64,000 bases of DNA from assembly GCA_018873245.2 (NCBI GenBank), contig JAEMBT020000009.1, forward strand, positions 11,877,112 through 11,941,111, read 5' to 3'. The DNA comes from Archegozetes longisetosus. Lineage: Eukaryota > Arthropoda > Arachnida > Sarcoptiformes > Trhypochthoniidae. Shown piece by piece: positions 36,580-48,500 of this stretch. The position numbers were made by a program, and so were the translations under genes. Position 1 is the first letter of the stretch. Every line of letters starts with the position of its first letter. The notes under the pieces were generated by a model. That model made no database searches, was not told where the DNA came from, and saw only the letters and a list, made by a program, of their open reading frames with translations.

Positions 36580-38946
36580 ATGAATGGCATAATTATGAGA
36601 CAAATCGAGTCATTGGTCTTATCGAAGAACAGGTATTTCGTAATTGGTGTCACAATTGGAGTGATTGTATCGCTGTTTGTGATGCCATTTCTCGAAGACT
36701 GCAACCAATCAAACAGTGGTTCGCAAAACAATTGGTATTCACTTATTGTGAACAATGACTACAATCCTGTCGTTCGAATCAATCCTAAGAATGAAACGTT
36801 TTCTGGAATAAGAGATAACAGAAGACATGTTAATAATAAAGTACTTTTTAGACCACGATTTTATACAACAGAACTCGAAGTTAAGGAAAATCTACTCATT
36901 TGTGTGTCTTTGGAAAGTCCTTATATCACTAAAAATCAATATTTTAATCAAACGATTCAACAATTTTCGGATAAAGTGATCTTCTTTTATGAACATTCGA
37001 CCATCACTTCTGACAATGAGAGGAACGACAAACTTTTCGATCAGTCTTTTGTCTTATTATCCGAACAAATGGACATCGAGTCAAATGAAGTGCCATTTAT
37101 TAAGTCAAAGCCAAAGTATTTAAAGATATTGAATTATTTATTTAAGACAAAAACTGTGGATAACTATAATTTTATATTTATTATAAGCGATAAAACTTAT
37201 GTAAATCCTAACCGTTTGCATCAATTTTTAAATAACTTTACTGTAAGTCAAGACATATTTGCCTCCGCTCTTATATCACAAGATAACCATAATTTCAGCT
37301 TAAACTCTGATCCGAATGATGTACTAGAATCCGGTGTAATCTTCAGTTGTTCCTTACTGTTGAAGTGCAATTTAGATGTTCGCTGTTTGAACCAATTCGA
37401 AAACAAGTTTCCTAATCCATCGCAATCAACGTTTATCTCATATCAACTAAACCCACAAATTAATCACGATTTTATACTTAACTATGACTTATTTTACAAA
37501 TCCTTGACAACATATCCCGTGACTAATATCGATACTCATTACAAATTGCATTTAACTTATTGCCAAAACTCGATCATCGATTCACTGAATCAATTGAAAA
37601 AAATTGAGAGCGAGATAATTCAGTCGAGTAATGATCAGCCGAATGAGTGGCCTTTAGGTGTTGAACACTCTCATAAGCCAACAAATCGATTCGAAGTGAT
37701 TCGATGGTTGTATTACAATGAATCTCATTCATTAATGCCCAACGATTTTGATGTAACCGTTCCTTTGAATAATGACCAAAAATTGGAGATCGCATTAATC
37801 AAGTCTGAATGCCTTCAATGGCTTAGAAATAAATACAATCATCTGGTAGATGACGATCAAGTCCAAATAATTAACTTTTATAAGAAGTTTGATGCAATTC
37901 GTGGATTAGAATATATCTTAGATTTGCGTCTCAAAGCTTTCCCTGATATCAAACGTTTACAACTAATTAAACCTCTTAACAAAGTCGAACTGATCCCAGG
38001 AGTGCCTTATGTTACAGAAAACGTACGCATTGTTTTGATTCTTCCGATAAGAGGTTATCAAGAGATCGAAAGCGCCACATCTTTTCTCAATCAATACACA
38101 AATGTCTGCCTGAAGAAACCAAACCATCAAACAGTTCTGGTACTTATCCTCATTAATCCACTGAATAACAGAAATGATGAATATGTGACTATTAAAGAAC
38201 AAGCGTCTCAACTTCAACAGAAATATAAGAATTCTGGAGCAAAAATTGCGTGGATTCCTATCAATAGTGCCAAAGATAGAAAAGTTCCGACAGAATTGGC
38301 TTATTTCGATATACTGTCAAGAAAACTGTCGATGAGCTTTTCGGACTCACTTATACTCCACTGTCGCGCAAATATGATCATAAGTACAGATTTCTTGAAT
38401 CGCGTTCGACTCAATACAATTCAAGGCAATCAAGTCTTCTTTCCCATACCATTCGTTGAATATCGCTTGAGAAGTCAAGTCAAACCATTGAAAAATTTTG
38501 ATGTTCGCAAAGATAATGGCTATTTTGATTCAACAAACTATAATCACTGCTCTTTTTATTTATCTGATTACTTAAAAGCTCGTAAAGTATCGCAGGACTT
38601 ATTGCCAATTGTCAAAAACGAACAGTATCTCAAAACAAACATTTATTATGATTCAGATCTGGATTTGTTCCATCTTTTCGTACAATACAACACTGCCTCT
38701 AAGACGAGTACTAAACCAAAGACACTTTTGATAATGCGTGCGATTGAACCTGAATTGAAATTAAGACACGAGAGCTTTACTTATGACTGTCTCTACTATG
38801 AAAGCAATAGATTTGCGACAGAAAACTGCCAAAAACGTAACTTAATTGGATTGGGATCTAAACGACAATTAGCGGCTCTTATTATTGATGATAACAGAAA
38901 AGATGGTCAAGAAATTGCTGACGAAGAGAATGCTAACGTATTTTAG
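36580..38946 (+). CDS. CHPF: Chondroitin polymerizing factor-like protein (chondroitin synthase 2 family)
   Basis: A single exon of 788 aa. The N-terminus is a type II anchor: short cytosolic tail, then a membrane segment at residues 19-38 (RYFVIGVTIGVIVSLFVMPF), so the rest would lie in the Golgi lumen. The layout is that of the CHGN family: a GT31-like half, family-typical WPLGVEHSHKPTNRFEVIRW in the middle, and a GT7-like half with LNRVRLNTIQGNQVFFPIPF near residue 606. It ends CQKRNLIGLGSKRQLAALI, as these enzymes do. In chondroitin synthases both halves have metal-binding DxD motifs. Here the first site reads FIISDKTYV and the second ILHCRANMIIS, so neither has DxD. That fits ChPF, which assists an active synthase in chondroitin chain elongation. 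Orthology to CHPF rather than CHSY rests on this. Confidence 0.85.
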   Translation: MNGIIMRQIESLVLSKNRYFVIGVTIGVIVSLFVMPFLEDCNQSNSGSQNNWYSLIVNNDYNPVVRINPKNETFSGIRDNRRHVNNKVLFRPRFYTTELEVKENLLICVSLESPYITKNQYFNQTIQQFSDKVIFFYEHSTITSDNERNDKLFDQSFVLLSEQMDIESNEVPFIKSKPKYLKILNYLFKTKTVDNYNFIFIISDKTYVNPNRLHQFLNNFTVSQDIFASALISQDNHNFSLNSDPNDVLESGVIFSCSLLLKCNLDVRCLNQFENKFPNPSQSTFISYQLNPQINHDFILNYDLFYKSLTTYPVTNIDTHYKLHLTYCQNSIIDSLNQLKKIESEIIQSSNDQPNEWPLGVEHSHKPTNRFEVIRWLYYNESHSLMPNDFDVTVPLNNDQKLEIALIKSECLQWLRNKYNHLVDDDQVQIINFYKKFDAIRGLEYILDLRLKAFPDIKRLQLIKPLNKVELIPGVPYVTENVRIVLILPIRGYQEIESATSFLNQYTNVCLKKPNHQTVLVLILINPLNNRNDEYVTIKEQASQLQQKYKNSGAKIAWIPINSAKDRKVPTELAYFDILSRKLSMSFSDSLILHCRANMIISTDFLNRVRLNTIQGNQVFFPIPFVEYRLRSQVKPLKNFDVRKDNGYFDSTNYNHCSFYLSDYLKARKVSQDLLPIVKNEQYLKTNIYYDSDLDLFHLFVQYNTASKTSTKPKTLLIMRAIEPELKLRHESFTYDCLYYESNRFATENCQKRNLIGLGSKRQLAALIIDDNRKDGQEIADEENANVF

Positions 38947-39243
38947 TCTAGTTTTCCTACTCTTAAAAAATTACGATTTTTCTAACTTTTGATAATTCAG
39001 TAATTGTGTAAAAAATGTAATTTCCTATAAATTTAAATTATTGTTTATATTAGGCAAATATATTTGCAGATTATAGCCTATCAAAACCAAATATTTCAAA
39101 TTGTTGTGCCTTTTTTTTTAATACAAATAAATTTTAGAAATTAGTATCAATTCATTTAATTAGTATAAAATCATTTCTTAACATTATCCAAATCACTAAT
39201 AATTTTGAACATAAAATAAATTTTTAAACATATAAACATAAAA

Positions 39244-41029
39244 TCAAATGAACACATCGACTTTTGCGGCTACTCTTTTGCATCCAGTCTTTGAGTAAAC
39301 TTTGGTATCTGGAGGAAAGTATTCCATCTGATTTGCTACCTATCAAAACAGAATAAGAATAGATTCAATAAATCATGTTTTGAATAAGAATTAAGCAAAG
39401 AATTACATTTCTGATGAATTCTTTTCCGGGATCTTCCAATGGATTTGATTTATTATAATGTTCTTTAAGATAATCAATAATACAAAGTTCGACGTGTTTT
39501 CTCTCAAGTGGTAGAAATGGAACAAAAGCATCGATCAAATTCTTGTCAACGATATCACTTTTATAAAGCCCTCCTTTTTCATTAAAAATGCCAGAATTTA
39601 TTAATGGTTCTAAGTCTTTGATAGTGAGATCTGCTCTATCTTTTCCTTCTAAATAGAAGTCATATGTGAGTTTGTTAATACCAGATCCACCCGCATTGCT
39701 ATCAAATCAAACAAAAAATAAAATTCAAATACTGTATAAGAATTACAGGCTTTACTATTAAAATATCTCAGTATTGTTGTGAATCACACTCAACGATAAT
39801 AACATAAACTTTTCTTCAATGTGACTGTCATTTACAACAATATTGACAGTAAAGATGCAAAACAATACTTGATATCCGTCAATTCCCTATACACTAAAGT
39901 GAGCTTCTTGTTGCTGGTGTGCGAGTCCAGCACAACAATTCAAATATTAGTGAAACTGTTTTTTGACTATATACACTCAGTTAAAACTTTCAAATTAAAT
40001 AATTTTAAACTTTGTTAGATTTTGACTAACGAGTAACACTGCGTTTCCCGATCGTAACTCAGGAACAAATAAAATCTTGTTTCAATGTATAGAGATTTCA
40101 CGTAAACTCTTTATCATGTCCGGAAAATCAGTGCATAAGCAAAAGGTTTCATTATATTGTTAGTGCGGACTTTATTCAGAATCAAAATTAGAGCCAAATA
40201 AAATTATTTCTATTTTGTCTCTAATTTGAATTTGAAGTCCACGCCAACAATAATGCACAAATATTTATCGTCTATTGACTTTTCAGACATAGCCTAACAC
40301 ATTATCGACTAAACAGTACCTCAAGAAAATAAAAATTGACTTCTTATAATCGAGTCCATCGATGTATGTATTGTAATCAATAAATGGTTTGATCACATCA
40401 ATTAGATCAGGATCTAATTTATCGATTTCATCGAAAATAAACAAAGACCTTTCGCATGACTGAACACCTTTAGTAATAATACTTTTAATCTTATTCTTGC
40501 TGTCCATTTTGTTATCACTATTAAAATGAGTTGAAATGATTTCATGAACGAAATCACTTTTAAGTGATTCCCGATATTTTCTAAATATACTTTTGGCCAG
40601 AATTCTGGCCACAAAGTTCTTTCCACCCCCTGTCCAGCCATGAAATGAAAGAACGAGTGCTTTGTCTGGTCTATCATTAATAAGATGTTTGCGAATCAAT
40701 TTAGTGATAGTATTCTTAACCAAATGTTGGCCATAAAGTCGAGTATTGAGAGAGAACTCAAACTGTTTCAATTGGTAATCAATCCATGGCTCTCGACGCC
40801 AGTCAAAGAGTCCGTTGTTGCCTTTCACTAAGGCTTTGTTATCTCCAAATTTATGGCAACACTCTTTTGAAGAGCACTTTAAGTAATCCCACGAAGAATA
40901 TATGGCAGTCAGTCCAAAGGCGCCTATCAAACCGGCGACTGTCGTACTGATTGGTTCAAAACACTCAACACTTCTTAAATTGAAATGACTTATTATTAAT
41001 AGAAATAATATCTTATGAGTCAATTCCAT
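39244..41029 (-). CDS. Torsin-family AAA+ ATPase
   Basis: Three minus-strand exons: 41029-40320, 39698-39407 and 39339-39244, 365 aa. Phases agree (2, then 0); intron 2 is 67 bp and intron 1 is 621 bp. The start is the ATG at 41029 (MELTHKILFLLIISHF), which begins a signal peptide ending near SVEC. A hydrophobic stretch at 31-46 follows. Walker A is GWTGGGKN (131-138), the torsin form with Asn after GK; Walker B is FIFDEID (197-203). Exon 2 opens with SNAGGSGINKL, the region after sensor I. The C-terminus has SKTGCKRVAAK, the conserved sensor-II cysteine. Torsins act in the ER lumen and perinuclear space and need a LAP1- or LULL1-type activator because they lack an arginine finger; such an activator is encoded at 52.7-53.8 kb. 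Confidence 0.93.
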
Positions 41030-41611
41030 TATTGTCAATACATTTTCTTACATATCTCCTGCTAATTATTATTCATTTGTTTTCTGTTTCGAACTGAAAA
41101 CTTTAAAATAATGATAAACAAAAGTGAATCAATGAAACAATTGAACGTTCGTTAGACATAGACTATGCTTCCCCCTAACGGTAATACTGTTATCTATGAT
41201 GTTATGATAGCATTATATAGTTAAAAACTTATTAGTGACCGATAGCAACTAGAGTAGTCATGCCAGAGGATGTATCCAACGGGTCATTCATATGTTTGTA
41301 AAAATAGATTCAATAAGAAAAGCACGTTGTGTAAACGTATTAACAACTAAGGGTATTTGTAAGGAAACGTGCCCTAAAAAGCATAGAAACGAGCTGTCCA
41401 TTAGACGCTATCCTTATCTATCATAGATTATTGTTTTAGAGTGTATAGCACTTTCTTCTCATAAACTAATACCTAACAACGCGCAAATAAAACGAACTTG
41501 GAGGCGAATACTTTATTAGTATTAGGCTAAATGTAGGGTTTCTTGACTGACGCAAGTTTGAAACTTTCACTATCTATGTAATGAAGAATATTTCTTATAT
41601 TATCTTTAATA
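41030..41611. promoter_or_regulatory. Upstream of torsin, nothing specific recognised
   Basis: Presumed promoter side of torsin. No ORF; no clear core element beyond AT-rich tracts. Confidence 0.3.
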
Positions 41612-41843
41612 AGTAAACTCGTGGCGGTATAAATTTGCCTATTAAAGCCTTCATTTGAGCCCACTTTTTGAACAAATGCGTTAACTCATAGGCCTTTTAC
41701 TATGGATTAAAAATACTTTCTATATTCAATTCAATAAAGTATTTTTAATCCATAGTAAAAGACCTATGAGTTAACGCATTTGTTCAAAAAGTGAGCTCAA
41801 ATGAAGGCTTTAATAGGCAAATTTATACCGCCACGAGTTTACT
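41612..41843. repeat. Near-perfect 232-bp hairpin (arms about 108 bp, loop 16 bp)
   Basis: AGTAAACTCGTGGCGGTATA at 41612 pairs with TATACCGCCACGAGTTTACT ending 41843. The arms match along their whole length with very few mismatches, such as GAGCCCAC against GTGAGCTC. The loop is 41720-41735. No coding capacity. It is either a young foldback/MITE insertion or a transcribed hairpin. Confidence 0.95.
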
Positions 41844-42005
41844 ATTAATTTGAATGAAAACAATATGAAAAATCAATTATTTGATTTTGTCGACTTTGCT
41901 GTGGTCGCAGTCTTCGCCAAAGCGACTAAGGCTGAGCAAAAAGTCAAACCCAAAAGCAATGATGTCTAAACCAAGTTTTGATTGTATGGAAACGCAAGTG
42001 TTCTA

Positions 42006-42781
42006 TAGTCAGGCTGACCACCTCGGCTCAGGCCACTTGCGTGAGATTTTAATACAAAAGGGGGAGTAAGCAATTTTTTCAATGAAATCCCAAAGACCAA
42101 TCAATTCTACACTTTAGTTAAATAAAAACTTATACTGCTTAGAATTACATCAATAATTAGCGAATAATTAACTGTATTTAAAAGTGTATATTTTATTAGA
42201 TTTTGCAGCTTTTAATATCGCCTCATTTTTCGAAACGTAATCAACAAACTCAATGGTTGACATTTGAAAGTTAGACTTTATAGAGACCTCTGTTCTGACG
42301 AAATCAATACTCATTTGACTTCTCTCATCATTCTATAATTTCTTCATTTAAACATAATTCACACAGACCTGAGATAATACATTTTAAACTCTTTTAAATT
42401 ACTTATGATTAGTTTCGACTGAATTTGTCTTTTCCTTATTTGAGATATTTTACTCGTAATTACAACTTAATATCTATTAAACTTTTACGCATACATTTTT
42501 GAAGCAAAGGTTCATATTCAATAACTTTTGACAGCCTTAAAAGTAACATAAAAGTATTTTGTTTTACAGTTTATCGCTTAGTATTTTAAATGTTTTCATG
42601 TTATAAGATGATATAAATCGTTAGGAAATTGATTTCTAATATATATGTTTTAAAATTTCAATAAATTTTCTAAATGCGTGAGACTCTCGCCTCACGCAAG
42701 TAATCGATGCGGGAGACGTGAGTCAGACCCCTCGATGCGTGAGAATCACGCGAGTTGCGTGAGAGGTGGTCAGCCTGTCTA
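42006..42781. mobile_element. 776-bp TA-flanked TIR element sharing sequence with the ankyrin gene's upstream region
   Basis: TA at 42004-42005 and 42782-42783. Left end TAGTCAGGCTGACCACCTC, right end GAGGTGGTCAGCCTGTCTA, complementary over 19 bp with one mismatch. Inside the right end are several GCGTGAGA-type repeats, and CACTTGCGTGAGA lies inside the left. The body (42050-42675) aligns with 25260-25915 upstream of the ankyrin gene. It encodes nothing. Confidence 0.8.
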
Positions 42782-43329
42782 TAGTTGATAACTGCTTATA
42801 TAAGTCATTCAAATGATTTCGGGAACATACTTACAATCAAAAGGCTTTTAGAAGTGAATTCATGGAATGCCACCAACTTTTAGGCCAACTATGAATACCT
42901 GAATCATTTGCGACCTTCAGTTGTTTTCTAACTCTATATGCCATAGCAATCGTTATATTGTCATAAAAGTCAAATAAAAGTGATAAACAAATAGATATTC
43001 AAACAGATAAACATGTGCTTTAATTGAAGTTTGTCAGAGCTTTAGTTACATAAACTCTTACACCGAATTAGTTGTTATCTTAGAACACAGGTCAGTTCTC
43101 GGAAAATTATATAAACGCTTAGCAACACATGTATTAATATACAGTTGGCCTATAATTTGCTAATGGATCAATTATTACAATCAGGTTTAGAAAGGAGTGC
43201 AATTTGAAAGAATTTGTAACAAAGCAGTCAAACACTGATTAAAAATAAATTTAAGCGTAAAAGAGAGAGAATGGATGAAAAGATACAGTAAAAGAGAACA
43301 AGTTTAGACAAATTGAAACAAATTGAAAA
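42782..43329. other. Spacer downstream of the insulin-like gene
   Basis: AT-rich, no feature supported; presumed 3' side of the minus-strand insulin-like peptide gene. Confidence 0.35.
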
Positions 43330-44244
43330 TTATGTTCTTATTCTTTTATTGGCAGGACAGTATTCAGCGTACTCTTCCCATGAACAGCCAGTGGCCCCGT
43401 TACAACATTCATCTATGATTCCTCTTTTGAATTGTCGCCTTCTGCTTGCTTTCTTAAAGCGTAGAATTCCAAACATATTTGCTTTTTTACTCGATAGGAA
43501 CGGTCCACCACTTAAGGTTTCAACTGCACAGCCAATATATAGCTCTTCAGAGTTAAGGTCATATCTTATGTCTACCCCGACTGTCCGTGGAATCGAGAAT
43601 GGTCTAAGTATTTTCTGGAAACAGTACTTCGGTCTGTTGAGGATCATCATATTAATAATACTGATGTAGTTATTACATTTAGGTTCAGACCTATTCATTA
43701 TGATTCGATCATTAAGTCCCTATTCGATTTAACATTAAGTGATATATTGTGTCTGAATCTATACATAATGTCCGATTCATAAGCATAGAGCGGTTCAACC
43801 ATCAAAATCAGTCATAAAACATGTAATAACTATATCAGAATTTCTAATATGATAATCAGAGACAGATCAAAATGTTATTTTCATACAGAACTTACATCAT
43901 TCTCGAATCTGGGGACAGTTGGGGTAATTTCAAATTTAGAATCTAATTTAAATAATTGTACCTTCAATTATTTCTCTTTTATTACGGAGTTTATAGATAT
44001 CTTTATCACAAACCCATTCCATGTGAACAAGTAAGTCTTGATAACATCTACGGTGTTTTTCTGTGTGCCAGAGCTGTTTCCAGTCGTCATCATTTCTTGA
44101 GCTGAATACTGCATCCCAGTTCGATGGATCACTCAAATCAGTGTTGGTATTAGCTGACGAATTATGACATGTTAACAATACGCCGATCAGATAGAGCCAT
44201 AACATCGAAGGCAAAGAGAAATTCAAATACAAAATTTGTCTCAT
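43330..44244 (-). CDS. Insulin-like peptide precursor
   Basis: Two minus-strand exons: 44244-43962 (donor GTACAA) and, by my choice of acceptor, 43523-43330 (after GTGCAG). The intron is phase 1, as is usual for the conserved insulin-family intron. Start ATG 44244 (MRQILYLNF) gives a signal peptide with core MLWLYLIGVLLTC. The B chain has CYQDLLVHMEWVC, cysteines 11 residues apart as in insulins, followed by KLRNKR, a dibasic cut site. The A chain follows a second dibasic site: FKR, then GIIDECCNGATGCSWEEYAEYC. The last spacing (8) is normal but CC-x5-C is two residues longer than the usual CC-x3-C. The C-peptide and exact exon 2 start are less certain because the frame stays open upstream to about 43735. 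Likely a secreted hormone acting on an insulin receptor or a relaxin-type receptor. Confidence 0.82.
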
Positions 44245-45541
44245 CGCTTCGATTTGAACGGAGAAAAAGTGATTTTGAATCTCTTGCGAACTAAGCAAAG
44301 AACTTGTGGCAAAGAACTCTGCGATCACAACCCACAAAACCGAAGCTCAGACTGAACGAAAAGCGCTGAGTTCGTATTGAAATATGTTAAAATTAGAACT
44401 TTAGAAAATGAGTATTCAATAGATATGCTAAATAGACGTTTTGTCTCGACTTATAATAAGGCTGAGAGCATTGGATCTGTTGTTCATTTAAACATATGAC
44501 TATTTGAAGAGTAGAGTAAAGTTAAGTTAATTTATTTGAGAAAAGTCAAGCACTAAATTGACATTCTTTTATTGGTTAGGTTGACGCAAAAAGTTAAATA
44601 ACAACAAATTAGTTATAAGAAGAAGATGTAATTCCACTTAGGCTTCATTCATACTGGATATAGAGTTTAATATTTGTATTCGTTGGAAGCATAGGGAGGA
44701 GGGATTGCTATTATTCTATTGAGCAAATAATAATACATTATAATGGGTTAGAGAATGACCAAATTTATTGCTTCCATTAGAAGCACATACGAGCATAAGT
44801 CGCACTAATTTCTAGCCATAGGATGCTTTTCTAATGTAGTCATCATAAAAACTTGCGCCCACCATTTGTCTCATCATATATTTCTTAGGTAATCTAACTC
44901 GTTTTATAGTCCATACAGGTGTTTTAGTTTCTCACTAATTCAATCGCTTCACTAATTTCTCTTCAAACCTATCTATTCATTACATACTAATCATATTGTT
45001 TGGTCAACTTTAACCATCTATTTTTCATTTGGAGATCTTAGCATTATTCAAATTAATTTTAGTTTCAAAAGCATTGCTAGTAAATAAACTAAGTAATCAA
45101 TGTGATAAAATTAGATCTTAATGAATATAGTTTCCGAAGTTCTTCTATCAAAAAGTTTACGAGCGAACAAATATAATAAATTTATTGCGAAAATGTCCTA
45201 TACTTTACAGGGAAAAATCTAACAAATCTCATTAAAGCTAAATGAATCTCCAAGTCAACTAAATGAAAATTCTCTCTATATTTTCGACTCATTCATAAGG
45301 CTTTCAGTTTGAAGATTAAAAATAAACGTAAGATTTAATAGGATTAATTCTTTAGTCAAATTAAGTTTTTGAGATTCAAATTTCATCTTATTCATCTTAT
45401 TCGAATCTCTTCTTTATTCAAATATCTGATAGATACAAATTTACAAGTAAATTACATTTTTTAATGCAAATGTTTTTCAAAAATAAGTCTTAACAGTAAT
45501 GTATTAAAAGTTGGCTTTCTTAACCACTAAACGAATCAAAA
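44245..45541. promoter_or_regulatory. Insulin-like gene upstream region and ZFC3H1 3' side
   Basis: About 1.3 kb, AT-rich, with no ORF of interest. The part near 44245 is the presumed promoter of the insulin-like gene; the part near 45541 is the ZFC3H1 3' UTR. Confidence 0.35.
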
Positions 45542-48500
45542 TTAAAAAATATTTTGGCTTATTTTTAGTTGATTATCACAAACATCTTTAGCTTGCTTTA
45601 AGTGTTCCACGTGTTTAATACTTGTTTCGTATGTTTTAAACTGATTTTTAAAAACAAGATAAAAATTGAATGTAATGAGTATTAAATATTGATTATATTT
45701 CAGTTTATGATCCGTGTAAGATTTGGTATTAGGGAGTGAGTTATTAGCATAACAATGTTGTCATATGTCTAGTGCGTTACCTAAATTAACTAAACTTAGT
45801 TGTAACAATAGTAATGGCAATATATTTGATTAAGTTGGGTTAGGTAAGAGGAATGACGTACGTAGTGCACTAGGCATCAGAGAACACTGTTCAGGTAACC
45901 ACATGACTTCCTGATGTTCAAATCCTACATCAGCCACAAACTCAACTATAACTTGGATGTTAAATAAGATCAATAATACTTACTGCTTGCCATAAGACTG
46001 TGTTGTATGGCAGTAAAGAAATAGCCATTTGGAAGAATTTGTGAACTGACAGGTGATCGCTTTTTTCTATAGCCAAAGCTATTGCTCTTTAATTGAAATT
46101 AAGAGTAATTAGTAGTAAAGTTATAATTTGAGATGAAATTTGAAAATTATCTGAAAAACTGAAGGATTCGGGTATAGAGATCACATTGTAAAATAAGTGA
46201 ACCATTGGAAACGTTAGAAACTATTCTAAAAATAATTGATTTAATCTTACATTTGCCAAAATTGGGGACATTGGAGACGAACTTTTTTGTCAAATATGAT
46301 TGAGTTGATTAATACCCAACAGGTTTCTTTTCTATTGATTTGTAGCGCAAATGTGATTGCATACATTGTTATGTAAATATTTTCTGGTATTAACTTTGCA
46401 AATTGAACCAAAGCGTTCAACTTGTCGTTGTTTGACAGTATTTTGCAGAAATAACTAACTATTTGTATTTGAAATGTTGGATCAGACACAGTCAGACAAC
46501 AATGTCTGACTAGTCCGAATAAGTCAAGAAATTGCTTCTGATTTGTTATGTTCGTCATCAAAAACTTCAAATAACTAAATTGGAGATAAATTTATATAGA
46601 TGTAAAAATAAGTTACGGTAAGAGATGAAATAAGACTCACTTGGACCACAAGAGCTGTAAATCGACAGAAGTCTTTTCAATAGAGCATAGAGCTAATGCT
46701 GACTGAAATGCAGAATCAATTTCTTGTTCAGAGTAAGAGTCTATCTTTAGCAGCAGTCTAAAACAACATAGTTTTATGCATTTAAATGCTTTGTCAGTTT
46801 TAAATTTTAACAAACTCTTATTTGGTAACAACTCACATATAAGATAACCATAAGATAGCGGATCGTGATGCTTTAGACTTTCTCGCATTAATCAATTCAA
46901 AGTTATGATTGTTTTCGTCGTCTTCAAAAAGTAATGTTTCGAAAGCGAGTTTCAATATAGGATGAGATAAATGACAGTTATAGTGATTGGATGCCATGGC
47001 AAACAACTCATTTCTTGCACTAGTGAAGTCTTCCATTTCATAATAATGAGTTGCAACATTGAAATATATGTTGGTTTCCCCACTTGAATATATCGGGCTT
47101 TCTTTTAGAACTTTAATCAAATTCAAATCATCTTTATATGATTTAAACCCATGTTCAACTATCAAGGGCCACAAAATTGGATCGTTTTGAGTCAATTTGA
47201 CCAGATCTTCATAAGAATTGTTTTGTTGTTTAGCGTCGTATCGGTTAAGTTCTGCTAGATTTATATGAATTGCTAGAGAGTTTCTATCAATATTGCTCTG
47301 GTTTTCAATATCGGGATAACAAAGTACTAGTGCTGTATTTAAAATAATTCTAATTTCTTCAGCGTTAATAACATCTATTAAGGCACTCCAATCAAAAACA
47401 AAAGGATTTTTGTTAATAAGCTGAGGGAATCCTTGTTTGAAAAGTTCGAAACAATGTGCAGGCAAAGAGTGATAAATCAACAAATTTACAAAACAAAGCC
47501 ATCCAAAAACTCGATCAGAGTCTGTTAACTGATCGCTAATGCAATAAAAACCATTTTCGAGGTTGGCAACTTCATTTAAAGACTGTATTTGACTTAAGAA
47601 CTCTTTGGAAGTGCTGTTCAAAGCATGACTTAGATGGACCAGGGATAACTTATAATTATTTGATTGTAAATACATATGAATTTTATACATTAGGACTTCT
47701 AATATTTGATGAGAACGTGTTTCAAAGTTTTGATTAACAACAATATTGTTAATAAGGTTATTGAGTAGTTCAGTAGAAACTGCATTCTTATCCTCAAAGC
47801 TTGTGCAAAGTGATAGAAAGCATTTCCAAAGGCGATAGTGAGGACAATGTTTGACTACTTTCCTACAAACGTTAATTAAACTAAATTTAGGATCATTTTG
47901 ATCTCTAACGACTCTATTCGAATATATGAAAAGATAATGTTCGTATAGTTGAGGGTCAGTTGTGTTATGTTCTAAGGCTCGTGAGAGAACATTAAGGGCT
48001 CGATCAATAGAATCAGCAAAGCTATTATTAGAGCATTTAGTTATATGATAGTAAGCTAATTTGATCCATAATTGAATATTATTTGGATCAGATGCTAACG
48101 ATGTTTCCAATTCAGCACTTATGGGAACACCTTCAGGAGCATAGAAACGATTCTTGAAGTAAATATCTGGATCAGCTGATAATCTTAACTCTGATACCCT
48201 GGCCTGACTTAGTACTAATGACTTATCTTTTATGCTGAACTTATACAAAAGATCATCAAATGGAACTTCAGTTTTAGATGCGCTGAAAAGTTTTGGAATG
48301 CGTCGTGTCAACAGACAAACAACTGATTCTTTAGATCGTTTTCTTATTTGATTCACTATTTCACGACAATGAGCTTCGATTGATTTCTGAGGATTCGAAT
48401 TGATTAGCTTTTGTGCGAATTGCACTAATTTCAGTCTTATATTATGCAGAACTTTGATGTCCATTGTTTCGGGTATTTCGGATGTTAGTCCAGCCAGTTT

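Noticed and set aside
45840..45945. tRNA- or SINE-like sequence with a B-box-like GTTCAAATCC in ZFC3H1 intron 5
   Set aside because: The supposed T-arm is a plain 7-bp hairpin (CTGATGT with ACATCAG) and no acceptor, D or anticodon arms can be folded around it.
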